From Bacteroidales bacterium (GTDB lineage Bacteria; Bacteroidota; Bacteroidia; Bacteroidales; CAIWKO01): a DNA stretch of 64,000 bases. The translations under genes were made by a program, and so were the position numbers. Shown piece by piece: positions 17,405 through 26,300 of this stretch. Numbering within the stretch: position 1 is the stretch's first letter; every line of letters starts with the position of its first letter. The DNA is taken from the NCBI GenBank assembly GCA_023228145.1, contig JALOBU010000002.1, positions 124,001 through 188,000 of the forward strand, given 5' to 3'. The notes under the pieces were generated by a model. It searched no databases and was not told the DNA's origin. It worked only from the letters and a program-made list of their open reading frames with translations.

Positions 17405-18157
17405 TTAATTTGAGTAAAAATTTGCTGTGCACATACATAAAAGTCCTTCCCAAATACAAGAAATTGTTACACCTGTACCGAACCAACCAGGATGAGCAGC
17501 TAAAATGGCTTTATAATCATGATTACACCAATACTCAGAGTCGGAATGGTTCAAATGAAAACCAACTGCTGTACCTTGATATTTATATTTAAGACCAAAA
17601 TTTGGTAATAAATCGTGAACTAAACCTTGCATAACAAATTCATGAAGTAGAGTTGATAATATGATAAAATCGCTACAAATTTTTACAGGGGCATCTTCGA
17701 ATTCAAATTTGTTGATATTTGTTTCCTGTCCCTCAAGAGTCACAAAAAAGTCTTTTGTTACGAAATTATATTTAACATCTGTAGAACAATCTTCGCCATA
17801 TATTATATACGAATCGTTCGTCTTTATGATTTTATAAACTTTTTTATCTAAGAGATACTTGTCTGCGTTGACTATTAATTCACCATCGCCCGAAAATACC
17901 TGAAATGTAATATGATCATCCATTATTTCCAAAACATCAATTTCCTTAATGTTTAAGGGTAAAAGGTATTCTGAAAACTTTGTCAATTTGTACTTATCAT
18001 AGCCTTTCAAAATAAGGTTATCAAACAAATTGTCTTGTGGAGAAATATTCTGAGAATTTGTCGTTGGTTGTGTAACTTCGGTCGATTTCTTACATGAATT
18101 AAAAGAAAATGCCACACAAATAATTAGCAATAAAACAATTAATTTTTTCATTTTCAT
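17405..18157 (-). CDS. cassette-borne lipoprotein, function unknown
   Basis: 250 residues. The signal peptide of about 20 residues ends in a lipobox-like sequence (FSFNSC), with Cys near residue 22 followed by KKS, so it is probably a lipoprotein. A low-complexity Thr/Ser/Gln linker follows, then a beta-rich domain with FQVFSGDGELIVNADKYLL. The C-terminus is unusual, with several Cys and aromatic residues (HDYKAILAAHPGWFGTG, then CIWEGLLCMC). No family is recognised. A well-formed promoter precedes it. It is the first gene of its cassette and precedes the PLDc_N peptide. Confidence 0.65.
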   Translation of the reverse strand: MKMKKLIVLLLIICVAFSFNSCKKSTEVTQPTTNSQNISPQDNLFDNLILKGYDKYKLTKFSEYLLPLNIKEIDVLEIMDDHITFQVFSGDGELIVNADKYLLDKKVYKIIKTNDSYIIYGEDCSTDVKYNFVTKDFFVTLEGQETNINKFEFEDAPVKICSDFIILSTLLHEFVMQGLVHDLLPNFGLKYKYQGTAVGFHLNHSDSEYWCNHDYKAILAAHPGWFGTGVTISCIWEGLLCMCTANFYSN

Positions 18158-18173
18158 AAATATTTGAGTTTAA

Positions 18174-18205
18174 CAAAAGTACATTTTTTCTAATCAGTCA
18201 GCAAA
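18174..18205 (-). promoter_or_regulatory. promoter of lipoprotein cassette
   Basis: On the minus strand TTTG (18205-18202) is followed after 20 bases by TACTTTTG (18181-18174), full matches to both Bacteroidota promoter boxes. The start codon is at 18157. The promoter lies within the cassette, so expression does not need an upstream integron promoter. Confidence 0.65.
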
Positions 18206-18311
18206 TTTATTGTGCTGGTTACTCTATTTTTTCATGTCGATTTTCACTTGCACATTCTCGACTTCAGGTGGTCAGCCTGCAATAACCGGTCTTTGTTTTT
18301 TTTAAATAGTT

Positions 18312-18333
18312 GCATATAACGCCTGTGTTAGCG
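18312..18333 (-). repeat. attC/attI-like core site C (start of lipoprotein cassette)
   Basis: On the minus strand a left part GCGCTAACACAGGC runs into the core GTTATATGC. The core plus the next base (A) is the exact complement of the inverse core TGCATATAAC of site B, 1.2 kb away at the other end of the same cassette. A matching left half with a long hairpin is not clear, so this could be the end of a decayed attC or an attI-like simple site. Confidence 0.5.
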
Positions 18334-18548
18334 CATTGCGTTTATTTTTACTTTAGCTCTTCTGTAGCTGCAATCCGTTTTTTGTGTTTTAAATTATTAT
18401 TTAATAATGAATTGCTTTTTCTATTTTCCGTTTGTAATTAATTGTAAGCATTTGTAATCGTCTCAACAAATATAAAAAAAACTTATCAAATAAGTGTTTG
18501 TAATATATTTTTTTGTTTATCCTGCAATATATAGGCGGCCGGGTTTAA

Positions 18549-18720
18549 TCAGGAGGCTGTCTCAAAAGTCAATATTTGCCAGTATCTAACCTTAGTGTGC
18601 CTTAGTGTGTACTTGGTGTCCGCCGCGGCGGACTTTGTGGTTCAACTACTTATATTTACCACGAAGTAACTCAAAGGGGTGCACAAAGGCGCACAAAGGA
18701 CTTTTGAGACAGCCTCCTGA
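18549..18720. mobile_element. MITE-like element with 22-bp terminal inverted repeats
   Basis: A 172-base element whose ends, 18549-18570 and 18699-18720, are perfect 22-base inverted repeats (containing GGCTGTCTCAAAAGTC). The inside is also partly self-complementary: CCTTAGTGTGCC and relatives on the left against GCGCACAAAGG on the right. A 16-base G/C palindrome lies at 18618-18633. It contains no transposase gene, so it is non-autonomous. It lies directly upstream of the aspartate aminotransferase gene, at the edge of the cassette array. Confidence 0.75.
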
Positions 18721-18796
18721 CTTGCACAAAAAAATAAAAAATCTCAGGCATGAGTATTTGCACAGAATTACTAATTTTGAGCAAAAATTATTTACT

Positions 18797-19999
18797 ATGA
18801 ATTATTTATCCAACAGAATCAACAATTTATCCGAGTCGGAAACCCTTGCCATGACACAGAAAAGCCGCGAGCTCGCCGCACAGGGTTTCGATGTAATCAA
18901 TCTCAGCATTGGCGAACCGGACTTCAATACGCCGGAATTTATAAAAAATTCAGCCAAAGATGCCATTGACAAAAACTTTACCCACTACCCTCCCGTACCC
19001 GGCTATCCGGAATTGCGGCAGGCAATATGCAAAAAACTAAAACGCGACAACAACCTTGAATACATCCCCGAGCAGATCGTTGTTTCCACAGGAGCCAAAC
19101 ATTCTATTGCCAATGTGATGCTGGCGCTGGTAAACCCCGGCGATGAAGTCATCGTGCCGGCGCCCTACTGGGTTTCCTACAAAGAAATAGTGAAACTTGC
19201 CGAAGGAAAAGCGGTTTATATCCAAGGCTCTATAGAAAGCAATTTTAAAGTCAGCCCGCAGCAAATAGAAGAAGCCATAACGGATAAAACCAAGGTGTTT
19301 ATTTTCAGCAGCCCGTGCAACCCCACCGGCTCGGTTTATACCAAAGAAGAACTGCGCGCTTTTGCCTCTATATTTGCAAAGCATAAAAACATTTTTATCA
19401 TCTCCGATGAAATCTATGAATATATCAATTTCCTCGGCAAGCACGAAAGCATCGCCCAGTTTCCCGAAATTAAAGACCAGGTCATCGTTGTAAACGGTGT
19501 TTCAAAAGGCTATGCCATGACGGGCTGGCGTATCGGGTACATTGCCGCTCCAAAACCCATTGCCAAGGCATGCAGCAAGCTTCAGGGGCAGGTTACTTCG
19601 GGAGCGTGCTCCATAGCGCAGAAAGCTTCTTTTACCGCTATTGACAGCGACCCGCAAAGCATACCTGAGTTCAAACTGATGCTCGATGCTTTCCGCGAAA
19701 GGCGCGACCTGCTGCTCAGCCTGCTGAAAGAAATTCCCGGCATAGGCACCAACGTACCCGACGGGGCATTTTACGTTTTTATGGACGTAAAAAATTATTT
19801 CGGAAAATCCAACGGCACAACCACCATCAAAGGCAGCGACGACCTGAGCATGCACCTTCTTAACAACGCCCATATTGCCATGGTGCCCGGCACCGCCTTC
19901 GGCGACCCAAATTGCCTGCGGTTTTCTTACGCTACTTCCAAGGAAAAAATAATTGAAGCCGTGAAGCGTTTAAAAGATGCGCTGGAAAAATTCAAATAA
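18797..19999 (+). CDS. aspC: pyridoxal-phosphate aspartate aminotransferase
   Basis: 400 residues, class I/II aminotransferase. The Schiff-base lysine is K237 in SKGYAMTGWRIGY; other conserved parts are INLSIGEPDFNTP near the N-terminus, SSPCNPTG, ISDEIYEYI and the FRFSYA-like C-terminal arginine segment (CLRFSYATS). It interconverts aspartate/2-oxoglutarate with oxaloacetate/glutamate in the cytoplasm. The open frame extends upstream to 18605 through the MITE-like element, but that extension is junk; the ATG at 18797 fits the family's start. A -7-like TAATTTTG (18772-18779) lies 17 bases upstream, which would give a very short leader. Confidence 0.92.
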   Translation: MNYLSNRINNLSESETLAMTQKSRELAAQGFDVINLSIGEPDFNTPEFIKNSAKDAIDKNFTHYPPVPGYPELRQAICKKLKRDNNLEYIPEQIVVSTGAKHSIANVMLALVNPGDEVIVPAPYWVSYKEIVKLAEGKAVYIQGSIESNFKVSPQQIEEAITDKTKVFIFSSPCNPTGSVYTKEELRAFASIFAKHKNIFIISDEIYEYINFLGKHESIAQFPEIKDQVIVVNGVSKGYAMTGWRIGYIAAPKPIAKACSKLQGQVTSGACSIAQKASFTAIDSDPQSIPEFKLMLDAFRERRDLLLSLLKEIPGIGTNVPDGAFYVFMDVKNYFGKSNGTTTIKGSDDLSMHLLNNAHIAMVPGTAFGDPNCLRFSYATSKEKIIEAVKRLKDALEKFK

Positions 20000-20011
20000 A
20001 ATAATTGAACA

Positions 20012-20665
20012 ATGTCTATCACTTTAACTTTTTTAATTTTTATCATTGTCACCATCAGTACTCTCAGCCTCGGATTGATACTGTTTATTCTGGGGCTCAT
20101 ACAGAAAAAAACCGGGCAATGGGTTGCAGGAGTTATCATGTTCATTTTGTCCATCATCATTGCTGTAATATGGTTTGTTGGAATAATCGTTAAAATACCT
20201 AAAAACTTTGAAAGCAAGGTAAAATATCATTCTGATGAGTATGAGCAATACGACAACTACAACAATGACACAGAAAGTTATAATGACGAAGACAACTATA
20301 TCGTTGACGATAAAAATAATTCTGACAAAATTTCTGGTTTTATTCAGGATGTTGATAAAAGCCTTGTTTATATAAAAATAGTTCCCGAACCGGCGCTGAA
20401 AGATTACGGCATCAAACTTAACAAAATTGATACGTATTCATCAAAAGATGGCAGCAGCAAAATGATTCCTTTGAATATTTCTTTCACAGATAAATTTAAA
20501 GGGGAATTGCAGTTGATACTTTATTCCTCCGGCAGGGAAGAACTTGGGAAAAGCTTGGTTCATATCGGCCAGGAAAAAAATACTACTTTTACTGTCAGAT
20601 TTATTTTCGAGGATGAAGCCAATTTCTTAAAAACCGATTATGCACTTTTAAAATCAAGTGACTGA
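20012..20665 (+). CDS. two-helix membrane protein with acidic linker, unrecognised
   Basis: 217 residues. Two membrane helices (about 4-28 and 38-60) are followed by an acidic, Asn/Asp/Tyr-rich linker of about 35 residues (74-105) that is likely disordered, and then a beta-rich soluble domain (about 115-215). No family is recognised. Its stop codon overlaps the start of the heptose kinase gene by one base (TGATG), so the two are translationally coupled, but the sequence itself gives no clue to an envelope role. Confidence 0.6.
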   Translation: MSITLTFLIFIIVTISTLSLGLILFILGLIQKKTGQWVAGVIMFILSIIIAVIWFVGIIVKIPKNFESKVKYHSDEYEQYDNYNNDTESYNDEDNYIVDDKNNSDKISGFIQDVDKSLVYIKIVPEPALKDYGIKLNKIDTYSSKDGSSKMIPLNISFTDKFKGELQLILYSSGREELGKSLVHIGQEKNTTFTVRFIFEDEANFLKTDYALLKSSD

Positions 20666-21681
20666 TGTTATCCCTAGACAGAAATTCTGCAGCAAAATTA
20701 TTTCATGACTTTACGGGCATGAAAGCCCTGGTGATTGGAGATGTGATGCTCGATTCATACATCTGGGGCCATGTTGAACGAATTTCACCCGAAGCTCCTG
20801 TGCCTGTAGTAAGTGTCAGTAAGCGCGAAAACCGTCTGGGCGGGGCAGCCAATGTAGTGCTAAACCTGCAAGCCTTGGGGGCTGTACCCATCTTGTGTTC
20901 AGTTACAGGAAATGACTCCCGCTGTGATGATTTTTGCAAATTACTCGAACAACATGATATTTCTCATGCAGGCATACTGAAAAATGAACAGCGCAGCACA
21001 ACCACAAAATTCCGTATCATTGGCAATAACTATCAGATGCTGCGAGTGGACGAAGAAACCACACAAGTGCTTAATCAGGATGAAAGCCGTAACTTCTTCA
21101 ACCTGATAGAACGCATTGTTTTGGCTGAAAATCCGCAGGTTATTATTTTTGAAGATTATGACAAAGGTGTTATAAACCATGCGCTGATACAATGGGTAGT
21201 TGAACTTGCCGAGAAAAAGAAAATTCCTTTGGTAGTTGACCCTAAAAAGAAAAATTTTTTACATTATAAACGTGTGAGCCTGTTTAAACCCAATTTTACA
21301 GAGCTTTGCGAAGGATTGAAGATAGAAAACGTACAGAAAACCCCCGAAAGCCTGCTAAGGATATGTTCTGCTTTTCAGTACCAGCATGACATTCCTAACA
21401 TGATGCTCACTCTATCTGAAAAAGGAATGTTCATTTCTTCTGCTGACAAAATAGGTAAATACACTGGAGAAATGATACCCGCAAGAGTTCGCAATATTGC
21501 CGATGTTTCGGGTGCCGGCGATACCGTTATCTCCATTGCAGCCTTATGCACTGCTCTAAAACTTCCTCTTTACGATACAGCTTTCATAGCGAATATCGGC
21601 GGAGGACTAGTGTGTGAACACACAGGTGTTGTTCCTGTTAACAAAGAAAAACTTAAGGAAGAAGTTTTGTCATTGATGTAA
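20665..21681 (+). CDS. rfaE1: D-glycero-beta-D-manno-heptose-7-phosphate kinase (RfaE1-type)
   Basis: 338 residues, PfkB/ribokinase fold, equal to the N-terminal half of HldE. MKALVIGDVMLDSYIWG and VERISPEAPVPVV at the N-terminus are diagnostic of the heptose kinase branch; the C-terminal signature DVSGAGDTVISIAAL holds the catalytic Asp and anion hole. It phosphorylates D-glycero-D-manno-heptose 7-phosphate at C1 on the way to ADP-heptose for lipopolysaccharide core. The adenylyltransferase half is absent here, so a separate RfaE2 is expected elsewhere. It overlaps the upstream gene by one base and is followed by menG after 23 bases. Confidence 0.9.
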   Translation: MLSLDRNSAAKLFHDFTGMKALVIGDVMLDSYIWGHVERISPEAPVPVVSVSKRENRLGGAANVVLNLQALGAVPILCSVTGNDSRCDDFCKLLEQHDISHAGILKNEQRSTTTKFRIIGNNYQMLRVDEETTQVLNQDESRNFFNLIERIVLAENPQVIIFEDYDKGVINHALIQWVVELAEKKKIPLVVDPKKKNFLHYKRVSLFKPNFTELCEGLKIENVQKTPESLLRICSAFQYQHDIPNMMLTLSEKGMFISSADKIGKYTGEMIPARVRNIADVSGAGDTVISIAALCTALKLPLYDTAFIANIGGGLVCEHTGVVPVNKEKLKEEVLSLM

Positions 21682-21704
21682 CAAATGCTCTTCATTTTTT
21701 CAAA

Positions 21705-22415
21705 ATGAATGCTTCCCGTTTCAAAACAAAAAATGATGAAATAGCCGGCCTTTTCGACAGCATTGCGGGGCATTACGACTTTCTGAACCATTTCCTTTCT
21801 TTCGGCATTGATAAACTTTGGAGAAAAAAAATCATCCGAATGATAAGCAAGGAACATCCTGACAGCATACTGGACATTGCTACCGGAACTTCGGACCTTG
21901 CCATAGCTGCAGCTACAAAAATCCAGGGTGTGCAAATTACAGGGATAGATATTTCGGAAAAAATGCTTGGCATTGCCAAAGAAAAAATTCGAGAAAAACA
22001 CCTCGAAGACAGGATAACATTGCAAAAAAAATCTGCCGAAAGTATGGATTTTGCAGACAACAACTTCGACAATGTGATGGTTGCATTTGGGGTACGAAAT
22101 TTTGAAGACCTAAACAAAGGCCTTCAACAGATGCTGCGTGTGGTAAAACCCGGAAGGAAAATTTTTATACTGGAGTTTTCAAAGCCACAGGGGTTCATAA
22201 AACCTTTTTTTAATTTTTACTTCCGATACCTGTTGCCTTTTATCGGGAAGTTAATATCAGGCAACAGCAATGCCTACCGATATCTTCACCGAAGTGCTAT
22301 CAGTTTCCCTGACAGAAAATATTTCACGGATATACTCACTCAACAAGGGTTTACAAAGACATACTGCCACTATTTGAGCAGTGGGATTGCCACCATTTAT
22401 GTCGGAATTAAGTAA
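21705..22415 (+). CDS. menG: demethylmenaquinone methyltransferase
   Basis: 236 residues, UbiE/MenG family SAM methyltransferase that makes menaquinone from demethylmenaquinone. The SAM motif DIATGTSDLAIAA, the acidic GIDISEKMLGIA segment, VAFGVRNFEDLNKGL and FILEFSKPQG are all present, as is the family's C-terminus with the CHYLSSGIATIYVG ending. In a menaquinone-only phylum MenG is the likely role. It sits between the heptose kinase and porT; the pairing with porT is commonly seen in Bacteroidota. Confidence 0.93.
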   Translation: MNASRFKTKNDEIAGLFDSIAGHYDFLNHFLSFGIDKLWRKKIIRMISKEHPDSILDIATGTSDLAIAAATKIQGVQITGIDISEKMLGIAKEKIREKHLEDRITLQKKSAESMDFADNNFDNVMVAFGVRNFEDLNKGLQQMLRVVKPGRKIFILEFSKPQGFIKPFFNFYFRYLLPFIGKLISGNSNAYRYLHRSAISFPDRKYFTDILTQQGFTKTYCHYLSSGIATIYVGIK

Positions 22416-22481
22416 AAAATAGTATAATTTTGCAATAGATTTTAATATCGCACGTTATTTTAGGTTCAGAAAGCGTTTGTA

Positions 22482-23213
22482 TTGAAAACGATAATAAAAT
22501 ATTTTTCCCTCATCACATTTGTTTTTCTTCTTTGTGGTGGTTCATCTTTTGCACAGTACCGCGAGCACAGGTTTGTTGAAAACCTGCCCAAGTTCGATAA
22601 ACGCCGTTATCATTTCGGCTTTTTGCTGGGGATGAACTATATGGATTTTGCTTTGAAAAGCGCCAAAGACCTATCACCTTACGATTCGCTCACAGCAATA
22701 ACCACCAAGCCAGACTTTGGTTTTGACATCGGCATCGTTTCCAGTCTGACACTCACCAAGTATCTCAGCCTGCGCTTTGTGCCCACACTTTCTTTTGGGA
22801 ACCGTACCGTTGAATATACTTTCCTGCACAATGACTCCATCACATATAAACAAAGCAAACGCATCGAGTCAACTTTCATGTTTTTTCCTTTATACCTTAA
22901 ATACCAGTCAAAACGCATAGGGAATTTCAGAGCTTACGTTATTGGCGGAGCCAAATACGCGATAGATATGGCATCGCAGGCAAAGAAAAAGAATAAGGAA
23001 GGCGAGGCCCCTATAAAACTCAGGCGCAGCGATGTACTTATTGATGTCGGCACCGGGCTTGATTTTTTCCTGCCCTACTTTAAATTCGGCATAGAACTTA
23101 AAATGTCTTATGGTCTACCCAACCTTCTCATCCCCGAAAACACCATCTATACCAACAGCATTCGCCGCCTCGGTTCAAAACTATTCCAGCTCTCTCTTAC
23201 TTTTGAAGGATAA
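22482..23213 (+). CDS. porT: T9SS outer-membrane-associated protein PorT
   Basis: 243 residues beginning with a signal peptide of about 24 residues ending in SFAQ. The mature part has the PorT signature NLPKFDKRRYHFGFLLGMNYMDF and alternating beta strands of an eight-stranded outer membrane barrel; the last residues (LFQLSLTFEG) end in an aromatic-rich strand. PorT is required for secretion and maturation of T9SS cargo. Two cargo proteins of this system lie in the window. The start is a TTG: no ATG precedes a complete signal peptide in frame. A -7-like TAATTTTG lies at 22425-22432. Confidence 0.85.
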   Translation: MKTIIKYFSLITFVFLLCGGSSFAQYREHRFVENLPKFDKRRYHFGFLLGMNYMDFALKSAKDLSPYDSLTAITTKPDFGFDIGIVSSLTLTKYLSLRFVPTLSFGNRTVEYTFLHNDSITYKQSKRIESTFMFFPLYLKYQSKRIGNFRAYVIGGAKYAIDMASQAKKKNKEGEAPIKLRRSDVLIDVGTGLDFFLPYFKFGIELKMSYGLPNLLIPENTIYTNSIRRLGSKLFQLSLTFEG

Positions 23214-23229
23214 GTTTTTTCATACTGTT

Positions 23230-23268
23230 ATGAGCCGGAGTACGGCTTTAATCCGTACTCCGGCTCAT
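23230..23268. terminator. perfect 16-bp hairpin after porT
   Basis: A 16-base stem (23230-23245 with 23253-23268, core GAGCCGGAGTACGG) and a 7-base loop, with no mismatch. It lies 17 bases after the porT stop and just before the tricorn promoter. It lacks a strong T-run on the plus strand, so it may be a factor-dependent terminator, an RNA 3'-end stabiliser or a dispersed repeat. Confidence 0.55.
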
Positions 23269-23272
23269 CAGT

Positions 23273-23303
23273 TTTGAAGTTTCGCCTACATTGATTATTT
23301 TTG
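23273..23303 (+). promoter_or_regulatory. promoter of tricorn-like protease gene
   Basis: TTTG (23273-23276), 19 bases, then TATTTTTG (23296-23303): full matches to both boxes of the Bacteroidota housekeeping promoter, 25 bases before the ATG. Confidence 0.7.
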
Positions 23304-23328
23304 TCCTACTCATAAATACTTATTTATC

Positions 23329-26300
23329 ATGAAACGTATTACATTTTCCATTTTGCTCACTTTTGTATTTGCCGACTTTGCTTTAAATGCTCAGAATGAA
23401 ATGAGGCTGCTGCGTTTTCCTGCGATACACGCCAACACCATTGTTTTCTCCTATGCCGGAGATTTATACTCGGTGGATAAAAAGGGAGGCACCGCCCGCA
23501 AACTTACCAGCGACATAGGTTACGAGATGTTTGCACGCTTTTCGCCCGATGGCAATAACATAGCCTTTACAGCCCAATACGACGGCAACACCGAAATTTA
23601 TACGATGCCCGCCGCCGGCGGACTGCCCGTTAGGCAGACATATACCGCCACACTCGGCAGGGATGACCTCTCCGACCGTATGGGCCCCAACAACATTGTC
23701 ATGACATGGAAAGACAATCAAACCATTATTTTCAGATCAAGAATGAAGTCTTTCAACGATTTCAAAGGACAGCTGTTCAGCATAAATACAACAGATGGAA
23801 AAATGGAAGAATTGCCCTTGCCATGCGGAGGATTTTGCTCTTATGCTCCTGACAAAACCAAATTAGCATACAATCGTGTATTCCGCGAATTCAGAACCTG
23901 GAAATATTATAAAGGCGGCATGGCCGACGATATCTGGATATACGATTTTAAAGAAAAAACCACTGTAAATATTACCAATAACCCTGCTCAAGATATTTTC
24001 CCCATGTGGCATGGCGATATTATCTATTTCCTCTCCGACCGCGACCGTATCATGAATCTTTTTAGCTATAATATTACTAGTAAAGAAACTAAAAAACTTA
24101 CGGACTTTACCGAATTCGACATGAAATTCCCGTCCCTTGGCGACAGCTCTATTGTCTTTGAAAATGGAGGTTACATTTATATTTTTGACTTCAAAACACA
24201 AAAGTCAACAAAGGTAAATATTCAAATAGCCGACGACCTGAATACAGGCCGCAATGAGATGAAAGACGCCTTCAAAAACATTACCGGCTACGACATTTCC
24301 CCTGACGGTAAACGGCTTGTTTTCAACGGGCGCGGCGATGTGTTTTCTGTGCCTGCAAAAAGCGGTATCACACGTAACCTGACACAAAGTTCCGGAATTC
24401 ATGACCGCAATGCCGCCTGGTCGCCCGATGGAAAATATATTGCTTACATTTCGGATGCAAGCGGGGAAGATGAAATATATATTGTTGCACAGGACGGAAC
24501 ATCAGAACCTGTTAAACTCACTACGAAGTCCGATACATACAAATACCAGCCTATATGGTCGCCTGACAGTAAGAAATTACTTTGGTCTGATAACATGTTA
24601 AGACTGCAATATGTTGACATAGAGACAAAAAATGTAACGCAGGTTGACAAAGCCACTGACGGAGAATTCAGGGAATTTGACTGGTCGCCCGACAGCAAAT
24701 GGATTGCTTACGCCAGACCTGACAGAAGCAGTGAGATAAAAATCTACTTATACGAGCTGGCTTCTTCAAAAAAACATGCTGTTACCGATGGATGGTACGA
24801 CTGCGGCGAGCCGGTTTTCAGCTCTGACGGGAAATACCTGTTTTTTGCTTCTTCACGCGACTTTAATCCTATTTACAGCTGGACGGAATGGAACCACGCA
24901 TATACAAACATGAATAAAATTTATATGCTTACCCTTGCCAAAACAACGCCCTCCCCTTTTCAGCCAACTGATGATGAAGTGAAAATAAGCAGCGAAACTA
25001 AAGAAAGTGAATCCAAAGAAAATGACAGCAAAACAGTTGAAGTAAAAATTGATATTGACGGCATCTCTGACCGGATTATTGCCTTTCCCGTAAGTGCGGG
25101 CAATTACTGGAATATCAGCAGTGCCGGCAATATGGTTTATTATTGCCGCACCACAACATCCGAGCCAAGCGCAGCACTTATAGCCTTTGACCTGAAAGAA
25201 AAAAAGGAAACCAACCTGGGGGCATACAGAAATTACATCCTATCTTATGACAAAAAGAAAATAGTAATAAGCGATAAAGGAAAGTACGCAGTAATTGACC
25301 TGCCGAAATCAAAAATTGAAATAAAAGACTATGTGGACTTGTCGAACATGAAGGTATGGATAAACCTTAAGGACGAATGGAAACAGATTTTCACAGAATC
25401 ATGGCGGCAGATGCGAGATTTCTTTTACGACCCCGGTATGCATGGCTTGGACTGGAAAGCCATATACAAAAAATACGAGCCCCTTACAGTTTATGTAAAC
25501 CACCGTGCCGACCTTACCTATATCATTGGGGAAATGATAGGAGAACTTAATGTGGGGCATGCTTATACAGGTGGAGGTGAAAAACCCGAGCCTGAGAAAA
25601 TAAAAATTGGATTACTCGGCGCTGAAATAGTAAAAGACAATTCGGGATATTACCAGATTAATAAAATATTACACGGTGAAAACTGGAACGATAATACCCG
25701 TTCGCCACTGACCGAAGTCGGAGTGGATGTGAAGGAAGGTGATTTCATTATTGCTGTTAACGGAAAATCTGTTTTAAATTCAAAAAACATTTATGAATTG
25801 CTGATCAATACTGCCGGACAACAGGTGGAACTCACGGTAAGCACTACTGCTTCGGCACAGGGTGCCCGCAAAGTTATCGTTATCCCCGTCGAAGACGAAT
25901 CGGGCCTTTACTATTACAACTGGGTGCAAAACAACATAAAAAAGGTTAACGAAGCCACAGACGGCAAAGTGGGATATATCCACATCCCCGACATGAGCGT
26001 TGGAGGGCTTAACGAATTTGTAAAACATTTTTATCCCCAGCTCAGCAAACAAGCCCTGATTATTGACGACCGTGGCAACGGTGGCGGCAATGTTTCGCCT
26101 ATGATCATCGAGCGCCTGAACCGCGAATTGGTGTATATGAAAATGTCGCGCAATACCAGGCAAAACACAGCAGGCATTGCTCAGCAGTATGGGCCAAAAA
26201 TATGTTTGATCGACCAGTATTCTGCTTCTGATGGTGATTTATTTCCCTATCAGTTCAAGGAATTAAAGATTGGAAAATTAGTTGGGCAGCGAACCTGGGG

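Larger units (their letters stand above)
18158..18548. other. gene-free stretch holding promoter and attC-like core
   Basis: 391 bases without a supported gene. From right to left on the minus strand it holds AT-rich DNA (about 18345-18548), a core GTTATATGC with a short GCGCTAACACAGGC left arm (site C), and then the promoter of the lipoprotein. The AT-rich part contains a TATATTTG -7-like sequence on the minus strand but no correctly spaced -33 box. No integrase gene is present. Confidence 0.5.

Noticed and set aside
18605..18796. N-terminal extension of the aspartate aminotransferase frame
   Set aside because: It runs through the MITE-like element, has no family similarity, and the normal aminotransferase start is the ATG at 18797.
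13416..18800. Prophage or conjugative element as explanation of the accessory region
   Set aside because: No phage structural, transfer, transposase or integrase gene is seen; the attC-like boundaries explain the region better.
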